Notes under the pieces: generated by a model
The model's database searches: none
What the model was told of the DNA's origin: nothing
Seen by the model: only the letters and a program-made list of their open reading frames with translations
In this document: one piece after another, positions 38,733-50,898 of the stretch
Layout of the letters: every line of letters starts with the position of its first letter
How positions within the stretch are numbered: position 1 is the stretch's first letter
Program-made: the position numbers and the translations under genes
Assembly: GCF_000499385.1 (NCBI RefSeq)
Contig: NW_013651986.1
Span: 24,074-88,073 of the forward strand
Direction of reading: 5' to 3'
DNA from: Eimeria necatrix
Lineage: Eukaryota > Apicomplexa > Conoidasida > Eucoccidiorida > Eimeriidae
DNA length: 64,000 nucleotides

Positions 38733-39895
38733 CAATTAAAGGCGTAAGGGTGTATTCTTGTATTTGTTGATTGAGAAGAAAAACGTCATTTTTTGGCGAA
38801 CTTTGTCAATCGCTTCAATCGGATTCATATCGTCGCACTTGTCATTGCATGCACTGACTCTTTACAATGAGCAAAGGCAGATGTATTTACGCCTTTTTAG
38901 GAGTGCATGCCTTAACCGTGCTGGGTACACTTCACAATGCTGTAGCAGCTACGAGGTCCGAGCTGGGGACCTTGGGTGCATGTGTTTGCCTGAGAGCATG
39001 CGTGTTTGCTTCCTTGCAAAAGATGCATGCATTGTGAATATATTCAGCTATCAGAAGCCGCACAGACACTAGCAGAGGCTCCTCTTCAGGGACCGTTTGC
39101 AGACAGGAGTGGACACAGTCGATAACACAGAAGGCAACAGAGATGGCACTGAAAAAGACAAACAAAGGAAAAGTACACGAGCGTGCTAACGGATTGAATG
39201 AAATTGGGAAGGGGTTGATGACCCTCTGGAAAAGGGATGCGTCAAGCAGAACTGGGGTTGCGGTACGAAGCAAGGAACTTAAGGAAAAGCCACTGAAGTT
39301 TTTAATCTAATTCAAAAGCGTGAATACACACAAATGCACGCAAGCGTGAGGCTGTACACGCACATTCGCAGACTGTGCACATCCGCTAAGCTGAAAAAAT
39401 GCTGTCATATTGGTAATCATTAGGCTGCCTATAATTTCGCTCTTGAATGCACTCTGCATGTGGCCGAGGTATATGAATAAAGACCTCTATGTAGGGAGGT
39501 GTGTTTATCGCTGTTGAGATGCAGTGATAGTGCAAGCATTTAGAGAAAATATCACGCTTGCGGAGCTGTGGTCTTGCCACGACAGCGCCGGTGGGCGACG
39601 CTTATGTAGACGAACGAGAAGCGTACGCGCAATTGTGAATGAAATGATTGCGCTGCGTCGACCAGTGCAGTGGAAAGCGAACTCCCACACAACAAACACC
39701 GCAAAGAAACTGTTGTACATCTATTTCATGCCACCATAACAGCGCACGCTTGCTTGACATTCATGCATGCTTTTATCAAGTCGCTGACTGTCACGACAGC
39801 GCTTCCAAATACCTCTAACAAATGGCTACAATTTTATTGCTTGTAAATCGTACGGGGTTGTTGCTTGGGGAAGTCATGGGGCTCATCCCGCCGTC
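38733..39895. other. Repeat-poor intergenic region
   Basis: The interval starts with an ATTAAA just after the YqgF-like stop, possibly part of the 3' end. No open frame longer than 113 codons and no domain signature is visible. Composition drops back to the moderate-GC type of the first 28 kb, without CAG tracts. Confidence 0.6.
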
Positions 39896-39945
<50 letters not shown>

Positions 39946-39969
39946 CAGGTTCGAACCCTGCCGGTACCG
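39896..39969 (+). tRNA. tRNA-Asn (anticodon GUU), copy 1
   Basis: The 74-base cloverleaf is complete: acceptor GGTTCCG/CGGTACC, D arm GCTC-AGCAGGTTA-GAGC, anticodon arm TGTGG-CTGTTAA-CCACA with anticodon GTT, variable AGGTC, and T arm GCAGG-TTCGAAC-CCTGC. It has an A box like TAGCTCAGCAGG and a B box GGTTCGAACCC. Position 4 against 69 is a T-T mismatch, shared by all four copies here. No CCA is encoded, as expected in a eukaryote. A short T4 follows at some distance. Confidence 0.93.
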
Positions 39970-40049
39970 CCTCGCCAGAACTTTTGCTTCTTAATTTCTA
40001 TCTGTTAGTAAAAAGATTTATACAAAGCCTTCTTAAAGAAACCGAGACG

Positions 40050-40073
40050 CGGTACCGGCAGGGTTCGAACCTG

Positions 40074-40115
<42 letters not shown>

Positions 40116-40123
40116 TGGGAACC
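40050..40123 (-). tRNA. tRNA-Asn (anticodon GUU), copy 2, probably a pseudogene
   Basis: This copy matches the others from the D arm to the 3' end but begins GGTTCCC-AA instead of GGTTCCG-TA. Position 7 therefore cannot pair (C-C), on top of the shared mismatch at 4-69. The nearly invariant T at position 8 is A. The internal A box is altered at its first base. The anticodon and T arms are intact. It lies 80 bases from copy 1 in inverted orientation. Confidence 0.8.
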
Positions 40124-40631
40124 TGGAGAGGTTGCCGTTTCCCAGGCATACAATTAGATTCGATTGTTTGCCTGCTAACGGTTGTGTTTTGATGCCCTTA
40201 ACTGCAACTCGGAAACGGCTGTGTATGTTTCTGTATGGCAATGCACACTTTTATGGCCAAGCATTCAGGAGCACCTTCTGGGATCTCACTTTCTCTGGAT
40301 AACAATGCACAAATTGGGATCTGCAGTCGGACACCCACAGCGTCGTATAAATAGAGTAAATTCTTACTACAGAGGTCTCTACACTCTGTTATGCTGGTAA
40401 TTAATGTATGTTATCAGAGCCTACCAGAGTATCTAGAGCAAAGTATCACTGTGCCTTGTCAAAGGACAGTGGCCTCAGATAAATCCGCATCTCTTCCAGG
40501 ACGGAAGCAGACAAAAGAACGAACTCTATTCAGGTAAAAAACAAGCGTAGATATCAAGGCTCTTCTAGTTACATGCCTGTATGTAACAGAAATCAAGCAA
40601 ACGAATTCTGCGTAGCGAGGTGTCGGCCGCG
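40124..40631. other. Spacer between tRNA copies 2 and 3
   Basis: The spacer has no recognisable gene. It holds ordinary repeat-poor sequence with no frame above about 72 codons. Confidence 0.6.
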
Positions 40632-40681
<50 letters not shown>

Positions 40682-40705
40682 CAGGTTCGAACCCTGCCGG
40701 TACCG
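40632..40705 (+). tRNA. tRNA-Asn (anticodon GUU), copy 3
   Basis: The sequence is identical to copy 1 over all 74 bases as far as I can read, with the GTT anticodon and intact A and B boxes. Sequence upstream of the two copies is only partly similar. A short T-rich run follows (TCTCTTTCG), a weak RNA polymerase III stop. Confidence 0.93.
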
Positions 40706-41058
40706 TCTCTTTCGTTATTCATATCATTCCTTACTCCCGTATAGTTTAGCAAAGTTACTTGAGCTATCAAAAAATGACTTCAGCATGGGTTTCGCGTCCA
40801 TCGTCAACCGGCCACTCACGGAATAGCCAGTACTGTTGTTCTCTCAGGTGAACATTAACCATTAACTCAGGAAAAAGCTATTGAAATACTGCATCTGTTT
40901 GTACGCAGTGGGGTTTCGGCGAGCATTGACCGACCTCAGTGACACCTGCTTTGCGCATTCTCATACACGTTGTGCCAAGAACTTTGTCGGTTTTCAACAG
41001 TAGCTAATTGCATTTCCGCAGCTGGAAAGACGTAAATTCTGTTGGAGAGAAAAAAGCG
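40706..41058. other. Spacer between tRNA copies 3 and 4
   Basis: I see no gene here. The sequence just before copy 4 (in + coordinates) is an A6 run, which is the T6 terminator of that minus-strand tRNA. Confidence 0.6.
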
Positions 41059-41082
41059 CGGTACCGGCAGGGTTCGAACCTG

Positions 41083-41132
<50 letters not shown>
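41059..41132 (-). tRNA. tRNA-Asn (anticodon GUU), copy 4
   Basis: The 74-base sequence on the minus strand matches copies 1 and 3, including GTA at positions 7-9, so U8 is retained. The RNA continues into CGC and then T6, a good RNA polymerase III terminator. The upstream flank GGCCGTC is shared with copy 1, which suggests the duplicated unit extended past the gene. Confidence 0.94.
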
Positions 41133-43521
41133 GACGGCCGGCCGTCTGCGTTCCAGGCACAGCAATGCAACAGAGTGAAGCAGCAGAAGATGTGGATTCA
41201 GCTTCACCATTCATAACTGTTGCGAAAGCAGGTGTAGCTGGATGGGGCACAGATTGTAAGCAAATCGGTGTTCAAGGCTCATATTTGACTCAAAGGCATC
41301 ATTTTCTGCATCTTGTCTTTTCCTTCCGAGCTGCTCTTGCAAAAGGATATGCATTAGAAAGTTGCAAGCATACAGAGAATTAAGTTTACGGTACAAGCCT
41401 TATGAACGCCATGAGCATGCAAAATGCTAGTGTACTGGGAGCGACATATTTTGGGGAAGGAATTTTTTGCCGATGCACCTTTTAATGAAGTGGTAAAGTG
41501 AATAGCAGCTCTGCTGTTGCTTTTCTGCATAGTTTCTGCAGTGTTGTCCCAGATCACTTCATCCAGGGCGTTTACACACAGGACTGGGCTTCTCAAGATG
41601 CCACTGGCGAAACTGAACTTCCACTGTTGGGTGTTGAATTATATCGGTTTTATTCCTGATTGCTAGTTTGCCTTCTTATAAACGATCCCGTAAGTCTAGC
41701 CAATTCTTCGTTCTTTAGGTCCAGAGCAGCTTCCATTTCTTTGTGTGTTGGCTGCTGCAATGTTCTCGTTTATTGCTAGTAGGTCTCTTTTCTGTGTTCT
41801 TATTTCAATTGCTGCATGTTCAGAAGGTTTAGTTTGTGCCTGACTCTGTTCTCTTCCCCTGTCAAGCACCCCATCGAAGCATCGAAGCCTTTTCACTTCT
41901 CCTTTAAGCTCTCAGCGGAGTTGTAACGCAAATCATATTCTCTGGTTTTCTAAGCCGTTGTGTGGGGCGGTCTCAGCTAGAGCTTGCTCTGCTGCTTGCC
42001 CCCTTACCAAAGGCTGGATTCCTGTAACAGATTGGAGAATTTTCGGAAACCTTGGGTGTGGCTTTTGCAGTGAGAAAACCCGTGTTAGCCTGGATGACTA
42101 CTTGTTCGTAGCCGCCACCCTATAGAAATAGCCGACCAGTTTGTGTGCTGCAGTGTTATATGAAGGAGAGGAGTGCGCATTGCCTAATTACACTAGTCAC
42201 AAAAGTACTAAACTTGGGAGGTACCTGCCGGCTTTGCAGTGCGAATCGTTATGCCGTGACTCTAATACCCAGGTACAGTTTCTCTTCAATGCGGCTAAAG
42301 ATGCCTAGATCATGAGAGGGCGCTGCCCATTGATGTCCAGTACTGCCCTAGAGCCTGCAGCGAGGCGTCTTTGTGGCTAAAAGCTACCGATCTCAGCTTC
42401 AGGAGATTTGCTTTCTCTCTGCAACTGAGGGCAGTCGGACAGAACCCTTCTACACTGCTTGTCGGCAGAGTTTCGAGAGAAAATAGTTGTGGGAAGTGCT
42501 TAGCTGTCTGCCTAATTACCCCGGCGCGGTAACCCAGTGCAGCTTTGCCCCTGCATGACCATTCAATATCCATTCGACCACTGCACGCTGCATCTAAAGC
42601 TGAATAACTGTAAAGGATGCGTCACACCAGCACAGGAGGGCGACCCCATCGGCTTTACGGAGATACAAGGTTTTAGGTGCTCCATTTCTGAAGAGAGGCC
42701 GCGAGGGAGCCGGGGGAAAGGCAGCAATAATAGTTATTATCTGGGGAGGGCTGTTTGTGAGGCCGCTTGCTAATTTATGCAGCTTACGTTGATTTGAAGC
42801 GAAGCCCCCGTGCATCGTAACACGCTGCTGACCTTCGCTGCTTACGACGGGGCTCTCGTAAATTTGTTAGAACTGGGAGCTTTTTAAACCCTAAAAGTGT
42901 TTTTTATATTTGATTTGATTTATTTTCAATGATTACACTCTTTCAAAAGCAAACCCTAGTGGAGTATTGCGTGCTCGTCGGTCGATGGTTCTACAGCCGC
43001 TCACGACTCGCCACCTGCAGCCGACACGCGACCCCCCCTACAACGAAAGCAGGCTTGGGTGCATTCAGAGAAGTTAATCTCTCTTTTTATTAAATTTCTA
43101 TGATCATAAGAGCCAGAAAAGGAATAACAAGCCTTAAAACGCAAAAGGAAAAGCTGGCTCGAGAGCTGCATCGCCTCGCTGGCCAGTGGCTCTTCGTAGC
43201 GAGCCAGCCAACAGAGGCTGAGCGGCTGACCCTCTCAGCGCCCACCTGACGCATAGCCCTAAATGAATACTGGGAACAAGCTTATTTAGTCCAACCTCGT
43301 CTAAATAAGAAAGTGCATCATATTGCTGTTCCTCTTTTCTCTCTCACCTCGCGGTTCTCCTGCACAGAACAGGAGCGACCACTGACCAACGGACGGCGGC
43401 AGAGCCACCGCTGCTTGCGTTGTTTTCGGTGTTTGAATCGAGACAATCGCCTGTTACCTTTGGCTTTAAAACAGATTAAAACTTCATCTCTGACCTCGTT
43501 GTCGTCACTGCATCTGGCGCC
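41133..43521. other. Repeat-poor intergenic region upstream of the armadillo-like gene
   Basis: No supported gene is present. Two + strand sites again match the acceptor-NNN-donor motif (GT at 41256 and 42143), fewer per kb than in the first 25 kb. The final ~500 bases would hold the promoter and 5' leader of the gene that starts at 43522. A translation start context GGCGCCATGG is present there. Confidence 0.6.
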
Positions 43522-46500
43522 ATGGGCTGCAAGCCATCCACTCTCGGGCCTCACGCCCGAGACAGCGCAGGTGCCCCTGCTGCTGGTCCCGCCGTCGCAG
43601 ATCCTTCCGCAGGAGCTCCCGCTGCTGCTGGCGGTGCTTCAGAGCAGCCTTTGCGAAGCAGCGCGAGCGGAAGCCTTGGAAGGGGGAGCCTGCGTCTGCG
43701 GCTGGCCTCCCTTAAGAACGACATGAAGGGCTTTGGCTCGCCGCGCCAGACTCTCGCCAACAGCTACGACAAGCTGAAGCGAGGCGCCTCTTCTTTGCGG
43801 CAAGCGATAACCCCCCGCACCACTCCGGGAGTCAGTCCGAGAGATGAAGTGACCCTGGAGGGCCCGGGAGGCTCCCACTCCATAGCCAGCGACGCCATCA
43901 AAGAGGCCGACAACACAGCCTGCTTGGATGTGGCTGAGACCAAAAGCCAGGCCGTCAGCGGCACTATGCACACGGCCATGGCCATGGACGGCGCGGCCGA
44001 GAGGCGGCTGGATGGCGGCGCCCCGGGCACGGAGCTGCAGGCAGTGGAAGTCATCAACAGGGAACTTCCATCTCCGCAGCAGCTCAAGGCTTTGTGGATT
44101 CTTATGAAAATCAACGCTGCAGAAGCCCCTCAGCAGTCCATGCAGTGGCTCCACGACCTCGAAGTCCTCCTTGTCGGGCTGGACCCCGTCGAAAGGCAAC
44201 AACCCGTGAGTGCCAAAAGAGTGGCTCATAGAGCTTTTGTTGCAGCTTTCTGGTGGTGGTGATAAACAAGTATACTTGTTGTCATTTCAAAGCACTTTGG
44301 TCTCTCACCCGACACTATGCTTCCCCTGCTCTGTTCCACTTCGCATTTTCTCAATGTTGCTTCTAGCGCCGTCTACTATCAGTGTCTGCAGTTTCTTCCT
44401 GTGTTGTCTTTGAGTGCGTCGTCGAGCCCGCAAATAGAAATAGCAGCTTGAAAACCATAAGCTTTTCAAGCTGCTATTTCTATTTGTTGCTGGTGAATTG
44501 CCCACCTGCTTGGCTGTTGTTGCATCTCTGCCGCTGCTGCTTGTTGTTCGTATTCGTTTCTCTGAGAGCATATGTGTTGCTCCGTTTGCCTTCTAGTTTG
44601 ATTCATCATTGTTCTTCTAGGCTTTATAAAATGACTCCTTCTTGTCCTTTCTTGCACGGCTATTTTTGTGGCTATTGACAGTTGCCCTAGAAGAGCTTGC
44701 TTAGAAGTACTCTGGTTTGTTTGGTCACTCAACTCCATTTTTGGTCTTCTCTCTAAATGATTTCAGACCCGAAACATCTTGGTGGAGGCGAAGGCACTTG
44801 AGATTTGCCTTAAGCCGCTCGCGAACTCTCCCGAAGAAATCCAACTTTGCGTCTCTTCTCTTGCCATCATTGTCCACCTTTGCATGGCCAAAGAGGCCTC
44901 TGAAAGGCTTCTCCAGCTGGGCGTAAGTGCATGCAGCACCCCAACAAGTAGTTTTTGCACTTTTTGATCTGAATCACTTGGAACAACGGCTAATATAGCT
45001 AGATAGCCATAACGCAGCTGCAACAACAGACAGACGCTTTCTTAATTCCTCTTTCCGTGATGAACCTTTTACCTTTTTCAGGGCATTGACATCACGGCCA
45101 AAGTTCTGAAGAAATATTTCTCAAAAGCAAAGAAACTGCTGAGAGATATACCCCTGATGCATGTGCCACCACAAGAGATCCTCCCCTTGGCAGCACTCGA
45201 ACAGCAGCCTCAGCAGCACGAGCAGCAGCAGGAACACCCGCAGCAGCCCCAGCAGCTGCTGCAGCACCAGCAGCATCCTCAGCAGTGGACTGACCTTACT
45301 GAGCCTCCCACACCTGCGCCAACGCCTGAAGGAGTTGTCGGAGAAAATTCAAATCCCCGAAACGGACCCTCATCACCTCAGCAGCCTCCCGTTCTGAAGG
45401 GAGCAGCAGCAGCAGCAGAAGCAATGAACTCAGCCCCAACAGAAAGCCAGCCAGCAATAGCAGAAACGCCTCTGCCCACAGCTACTCCCCATACTACTCC
45501 TGTGGACCAAACTTTGAGCAAAAGCGATACGCCAACAGCAGCTGCTGGTATCGAGACAGGAGAACAAGCAGCAGCAGAAGCAGCACAGAAGCTTACAGAG
45601 ACGCAAGCACCGACTGCAGCAGCACATGCAACAGCAACACCAGGACCCGCTGAGCACGCAGAGCCAGCAGCAGCAGAACCTGCAGCAGCAGCAGCTGCAC
45701 CCGAAACCACCACAAAGAGCCAGGGCAACGGCCAGATAGCAGCTCTGAAACGCGCCTGCACCAAGCTTCAGCAGCAGCTGCCGCTGCTGCTGCAGCAGAA
45801 GCTTGGCACAACTCCCGAAATAATTGAAGTCACACAAGAACAACACGACCTGGCCGTCAGAGAACTAAAGCTTATTGTCGAGTTCATGACCCTTGTTTGG
45901 AGGCTTGTCTTTGCAACCAGCCTTGACGGGGACGAATTCGCACAGGTAAACGGAACTTACCACCTCCCCTCCAGGGTCAACGGATTAGAGCTAAAAGTTC
46001 TGAAACGTGTGCATTAAATAAACTCCTAGAGTTTATCGCTTAGCCATTGAAGGCCTTAGGAGCGCTTTTTTGTACAATAGGAAGCAGCTTGTTCAATTTT
46101 TTGTCTTAAGGGTTTAGAGCTTCAATTTAGATTTGTGTTTGTGTATGTTGTATATACTCAGCGCTGGGCGACCTTGGGAGTTCCTGAACTGGCAATAGAG
46201 GCTTTGGCATCTTCTGAGGCCTCCTTCAAAGAAAACGGCCTCGTTTGCTGGGGCTTGGGGGCCCTCCGATTCATTCCGCTAGCTGTTCCCTCCGTGGCTG
46301 AGACGTACGTACACTCGAAATCGCTTCTATCCGTTGCCTTCGACCGAATGGAACTCTACCACTCAGACCCTCTTGTCCTCGAAAACGGCTTCGCCGTACT
46401 GGCCAACTACCAAAGAAAGCAGCCGGCAAACAGCAAGCTCTTCAGCCGCCAAAGGCCTGAGGTGAGATGCGTGAACACAGGGCAAACATAGAGGCGGGCT

Positions 46501-47807
46501 TGAAAGTTGCAGACTATGACTTATCAAAAAGGGGCATTTGCATATATGTTCAGATTTTCACAAAGGTTAGGCTGTAACAGTACGTCAGTGCATGCGCTAC
46601 TTTTGCTTTTGTTTCAGGCTTGGGGCAAGTGCGTCTCTTGGTTGCTGGAGGATGAGTCCTTTTCGCGAATTGATGTTCTCTTCCAAGGACTCTTTGCCCT
46701 TGGCCTCGCATGCAGCTACTGCCCACTAGCAGCCAAGCGCGTTAGGTGAGGCCCAGAGCTCACTTTTGCAGTTGCTTTCGAGGCCACTTTACAAAGAAAT
46801 TATGTTTGCAGTTGGCGACAGCTTGCACTTTGGGCGATTCATATTCGTTGCTGCCATAGTCCTTGAGGCGCGGTTCGACCTCTTTGTACCCATCTCCTGT
46901 TACATCTTTTCATTTCTTTATGCCTCTCTTTGTTCTTGTGACTTTCTGTCTTTTTGCATCTTTGCCTCCAGTAATGTGTTTGCCTCTTCCTCCATCAGTA
47001 TCTCCATTTGTCTTTGGCTCTGTTTCCGCAAGCCTAGTACATGTGCTTTCCTCAGTGCCGTTTTTTTGTTTGTCTCATGCTTTTACTATTTTCCCTTTAG
47101 ATCATTTTCTTTCCCTGCCAGCCTCTCTTGCCTCCTACACAATGTGAGCACCCCGTGGTTTCTCCACGTTTCGCATGCATTGCTGCATGCTGCGGCTTTA
47201 TATTTCTGTTTCCTTCCTTTTGCTTTTTTTGCAACTCAGGCTGGCTGGAGGCCTCACATTGACTGAGCGCGTGCTGGGGGCGAGCGATGAGCTGCCCAGA
47301 GAGCCCTCGAACTCGAGCACAATTGACTGCAAGTTGGCGACACTGCAGCAGTTCGCAGAGGGCCTGCGTCTTCTGTTGCTGCGATCAGACGAAGCAGATG
47401 CAGCAGAGAATGCCGCAGCAGTGCGGGCAGAAGCTGCAGCAACTCTGGCCACTGCGGACGTGCCCACTGACAAGGCTGTTGCCCCCACTGCTGAGGAAAA
47501 AGCCGCTCAAGCCGAGCACACAGAAGAAGAGAAAAACAAACTCGCAGAGAAACTTCAGTCTCCAGACAACGCGAAAAAGGCAGAGGCTGTAGAGGCACTT
47601 GTGCAGCATGCTGAAGAAGCTAGAGAGGCCCTCGAAGAAGCCCCTAAAGAACAGCAGGCTTCCCAGGAAACAGCTGAACAAACAAAGAATATTCTCAAGG
47701 AGGTGGAAAAGGCCGAAGAGGCAGTTAGCCAAGCCAAGGAGGCAACGGCTGAAGCCGAACACGCACTTGCCACAACTAAGGAGGAGGCGCCTAAGGCCGA
47801 AGCTTAA
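43522..47807 (+). CDS. Armadillo-like repeat protein with Met-Gly-Cys N-terminus and coiled-coil tail
   Basis: Six exons join in frame: 43522-44205, 44767-44922, 45082-45945, 46162-46461, 46618-46745 and 47240-47807, giving 899 residues. The start has a strong GCCATGG context and encodes MGCKPST, a typical N-myristoylation signal with an adjacent palmitoylatable Cys. Residues 1-190 are Ala/Gly/Ser-rich and basic. Helical repeats resembling armadillo units follow: QLKALWILMKINAAEAP, IQLCVSSLAIIVHLCMAKE, then after a Gln/Ala insert VPELAIEALASSEASFKENG, LVCWGLGALRFIPLAV, and LFALGLACSYCPLAAKRV. The last ~140 residues are Ala/Glu/Lys-rich and predicted coiled coil. Dual acylation plus armadillo repeats recalls the membrane-anchored ARO protein of Toxoplasma, but this protein is far longer and has extra regions, so orthology is not claimed. 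A membrane-bound scaffold is inferred. No partner is evident. Confidence 0.75.
44431..44486. repeat. Perfect 24-bp inverted repeat in an intron
   Basis: Bases 44431-44454 are the exact reverse complement of 44463-44486, with an eight-base loop CCATAAGC. It lies in intron 1 (44206-44766) of the armadillo-like gene. The transcript could fold into a 24-pair hairpin. The arm begins CAAATAGAAATAGCAGCTTG. Confidence 0.9.
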
Positions 47808-48943
47808 ACGGCCAACAGAAAACGAGCCTCGAAATTTATGTGAGTTGAATAGACTGGGGATGCACTCACTGAGCATGAAGATAAAAGGGAGGCTGGGGAA
47901 ATATAGAAGCTGCCTGGGCGCGATCCCATTAGATAGATAGATAAAGGAGCGCTTATACAGGCAAACAGAAACTCACGCTGCCCTGTTGCTCTCTAAGGCT
48001 GCAGAAGCACTTCCGAAATGCGCATGCATTTGCAAACCTCAGTTTTTTCAGCAATAAATTGGTGGCATCTTCTCAGCAGTTACTTGCCAATTCAGCACAG
48101 CACATGCGCACGTAACGCCTCTCAGACGGAACGCGCTGATCTGCTTTTATTTCTTCGATGTTTCTGTCTGCAGGAAGAGCAATAGCAAGCTGAAGCTGTA
48201 AAGCATAAAAAAACAGCAAGCCCCCCGGTTTTAACGGGGCATTCTAGATTACCAGATCTCAAGTTGTGTACAGCTGGGAAGCGACTGAGGATTTCGACAT
48301 GCACAGACAGCCACCTGTGCAACGTTGAGTAAACGCTCTTGTTTATGTTGTCCTTGTTTGATCGTGTTTTGTGAATTTCTGGGAGCCGGCAGCTTCAGCT
48401 GTTGGTGGAGCTGCTGCAGCTCGTGTGTCTGTCTGTCTTTGCTGCCGGTTGCCCGGTTGAGTGCGTGGAACTGTTGTGTGAATCCCCTAAAGCTTCTGCC
48501 TAGGCAGGGGCACTAGCTTGCTTCGTGAATTTGTGTTGTGTCTTGTGTTGAATACGCTGGAAGCAGCAAGAAAAGCCCTTTCAGGTGTACAGGCATTTCA
48601 GTCGGCCTCTTCCCCAGTCCACTTCAATGTGAACCGTCTGCACTTGTGCCCGTCATTGTGTAATTTAGCCCATAGGGCTTCTGCGGGCCCCACACCCTGT
48701 CTTTTGGCTTCTTTGCCGATATGCGAAGGCTCAGGAGCTGACAGGCATGCATGCTATCATGCCGCGTGTGCACTTTGCAAGTGTGCGCACGCCCCAGATC
48801 ATCGCGGCAATTTTAAGCGTAACATTTAACTAAGCTATTGCTATATTTAATCAAGCTATTCTTATGCAGCTTTTGAATGCGCCTGGATCACATTAGTTCG
48901 TCCTAGAGTACTGAACTCAGTGAACATATCCCAAAATAACGGC
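47808..48943. other. Convergent intergenic region
   Basis: This interval lies between the stops of the armadillo-like gene (+) and the methyltransferase gene (-), so both 3' ends fall here. A GATAGATAGATA run occurs near 47932-47943. A small hairpin-capable CCCCCCGGTTTTAACGGGGC lies at about 48220-48240. No protein or RNA gene is supported. Confidence 0.6.
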
Positions 48944-49059
48944 TTAGAATTCAGGTTGCGGCTTCGAGATGCAGCACAGAAATATGCCGCTGGTCAGACC
49001 CTTCTCCCCCGGAAAGTAGCAGCTGCTGGGTCTGAGCTCCCCGCTGCTTCTACTTCCAC

Positions 49060-49093
<34 letters not shown>

Positions 49094-49869
49094 ATCTGGC
49101 TTCGTCCAGCAGCTTTCGTGTCTTGGCAGCTCCTTCATCTTTTCCAAGCGCGAAGGCCTCGCAGGCCATACTGCATGGCTCTCTAGAAACGAATACGCAT
49201 CAGCAAACCCTCTGCAGGGGCCCCCCGTGACAGGGCACAGCAAGAGTTCAGCAGCCAAGCTATTGGGGGGCCCCCGGGCCCCTGAGGTGACCCCAGCCGC
49301 GGGCAGGGGGCCCCTGCAGGTGTCGGAGTCTTGCAGACCCGTAGATGAGGGGGCCCCAGAGGCCTCCGCTTCAGCCATGGCTGCTTGGGGGCCCCTCGAG
49401 ACCCACTGAGGACCGCTTTGGGCCAAATTGCTCTCTTGGGGGATCCTCTGGAGGCCCTTCGCAGGGGGCCCTTGGGGGCCCCCCACGAGCTCCACAGGGG
49501 CCCCCACAGGGGCCCCCACAGGGGCCCCTACGGGGGCCTCCACAGGGACCCCCGTAAGGGTTTCCCTGCTGCTGTGTGTTGTTGGGTTTGGGTGAGGGTA
49601 GAGGAGACCCTTGCAGGGGAGTGGATACAGGACAGCTGGCTGCTGCTGCAGCAGGTGCAGCACAGCCCCTTCGTTTTGCTGCTCGTCATTGCTGCAGCTG
49701 CTGTACACCAAGAGGCCCCCGGGAACCAGCAATTCGTAGGCGCGAAGCAGCAGCTCCCGCTGCAGCAGCAGCAGCTCTTCCAGTTCAGTGAGCTGTGAAG
49801 AAGAAGAGTCAGCGGAGGCTTCGGACTCCCCGCGCACTGGCAAATCTGGCGAAGTGGACTCTCTTTGCG

Positions 49870-49903
<34 letters not shown>

Positions 49904-50021
49904 CTGTTGTCGCTGTTTGATTGCTTCGCGAAATCTGGAGAGGTGCCTAATGCTCGCGTCGTGCGTGCACTGGACATCGAGCAGCACTCTGTCAAACTGC
50001 GCACTTCCTCTAGCTTCGCCT

Positions 50022-50063
<42 letters not shown>

Positions 50064-50384
50064 GATGGAGGACCCGCGATTTCGCCCACATTGCTGCGGC
50101 TTGTAGAGCCCCTGCAGCCACTTCCGCCGTCTTTGCTGCTGCTGCTTTGGCCGCTGCTGCTGCTGCTGCTGTTGTACCTGCTGTCATCGCCACCTGCCAC
50201 TGCCGCTGCTGCTGAACCTGCTGCAGCTGGTGCTGCTGCTACTCCTGCTGCTGTCATTTCTGCTGCCAAGGGCGTTGCCATAATTGTTGTTTCTGTCTCT
50301 TCCGACGCAGGGCGCACTTGCATGCACTTGTCATTTCCCCTCTTGTTGCAGCAGCTGCTGCAGCTGCTCGTGCTGCTAGTTGCG

Positions 50385-50416
<32 letters not shown>

Positions 50417-50864
50417 AGTGTTCCTGTTGCCGCTGCCGCTGCTGCTCGTTAGAAAGGAGATTAAAGGAACTTCTTGGGCCTCCTTTCTTCTCCTTTCTTT
50501 CTTCCTCGCTAACCTCCCCTTTCCAGGGTTTCTATGTGCTGCAGCACTTGCTGCTGCACTTGCTGCTGCACTTGCTGCTGCACTTGCTGCTGCGCGTGGG
50601 GCTGCACTTGCTGCTGCGCTTGGTGCTGAACTTGCTGCTTCGTTTTCTGCTCCTGCTGCTGCATATGTGGGTATTCCCTGAGGGCCTTGGCAGCTGCTGC
50701 TGCTGCTGCTGCTGCCGCTGCTGCTGCAACTGCAGCAGCTGCTGCTTCCAAATTTGCGGCCGTCACACAAGACAAGCAGACCGCTGCTGCAGCCGTTTTT
50801 TCTAAGGAGGCGGCGGCAGACCTCCATTCTCTGAGGGCTGATATCCACGCCCACCACAGCCCCG

Positions 50865-50898
<34 letters not shown>

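Noticed and set aside
49788..50681. 297-codon + strand frame rich in Leu and Cys
   Set aside because: It is the antisense shadow of CAG-coded runs in the methyltransferase gene on the other strand.
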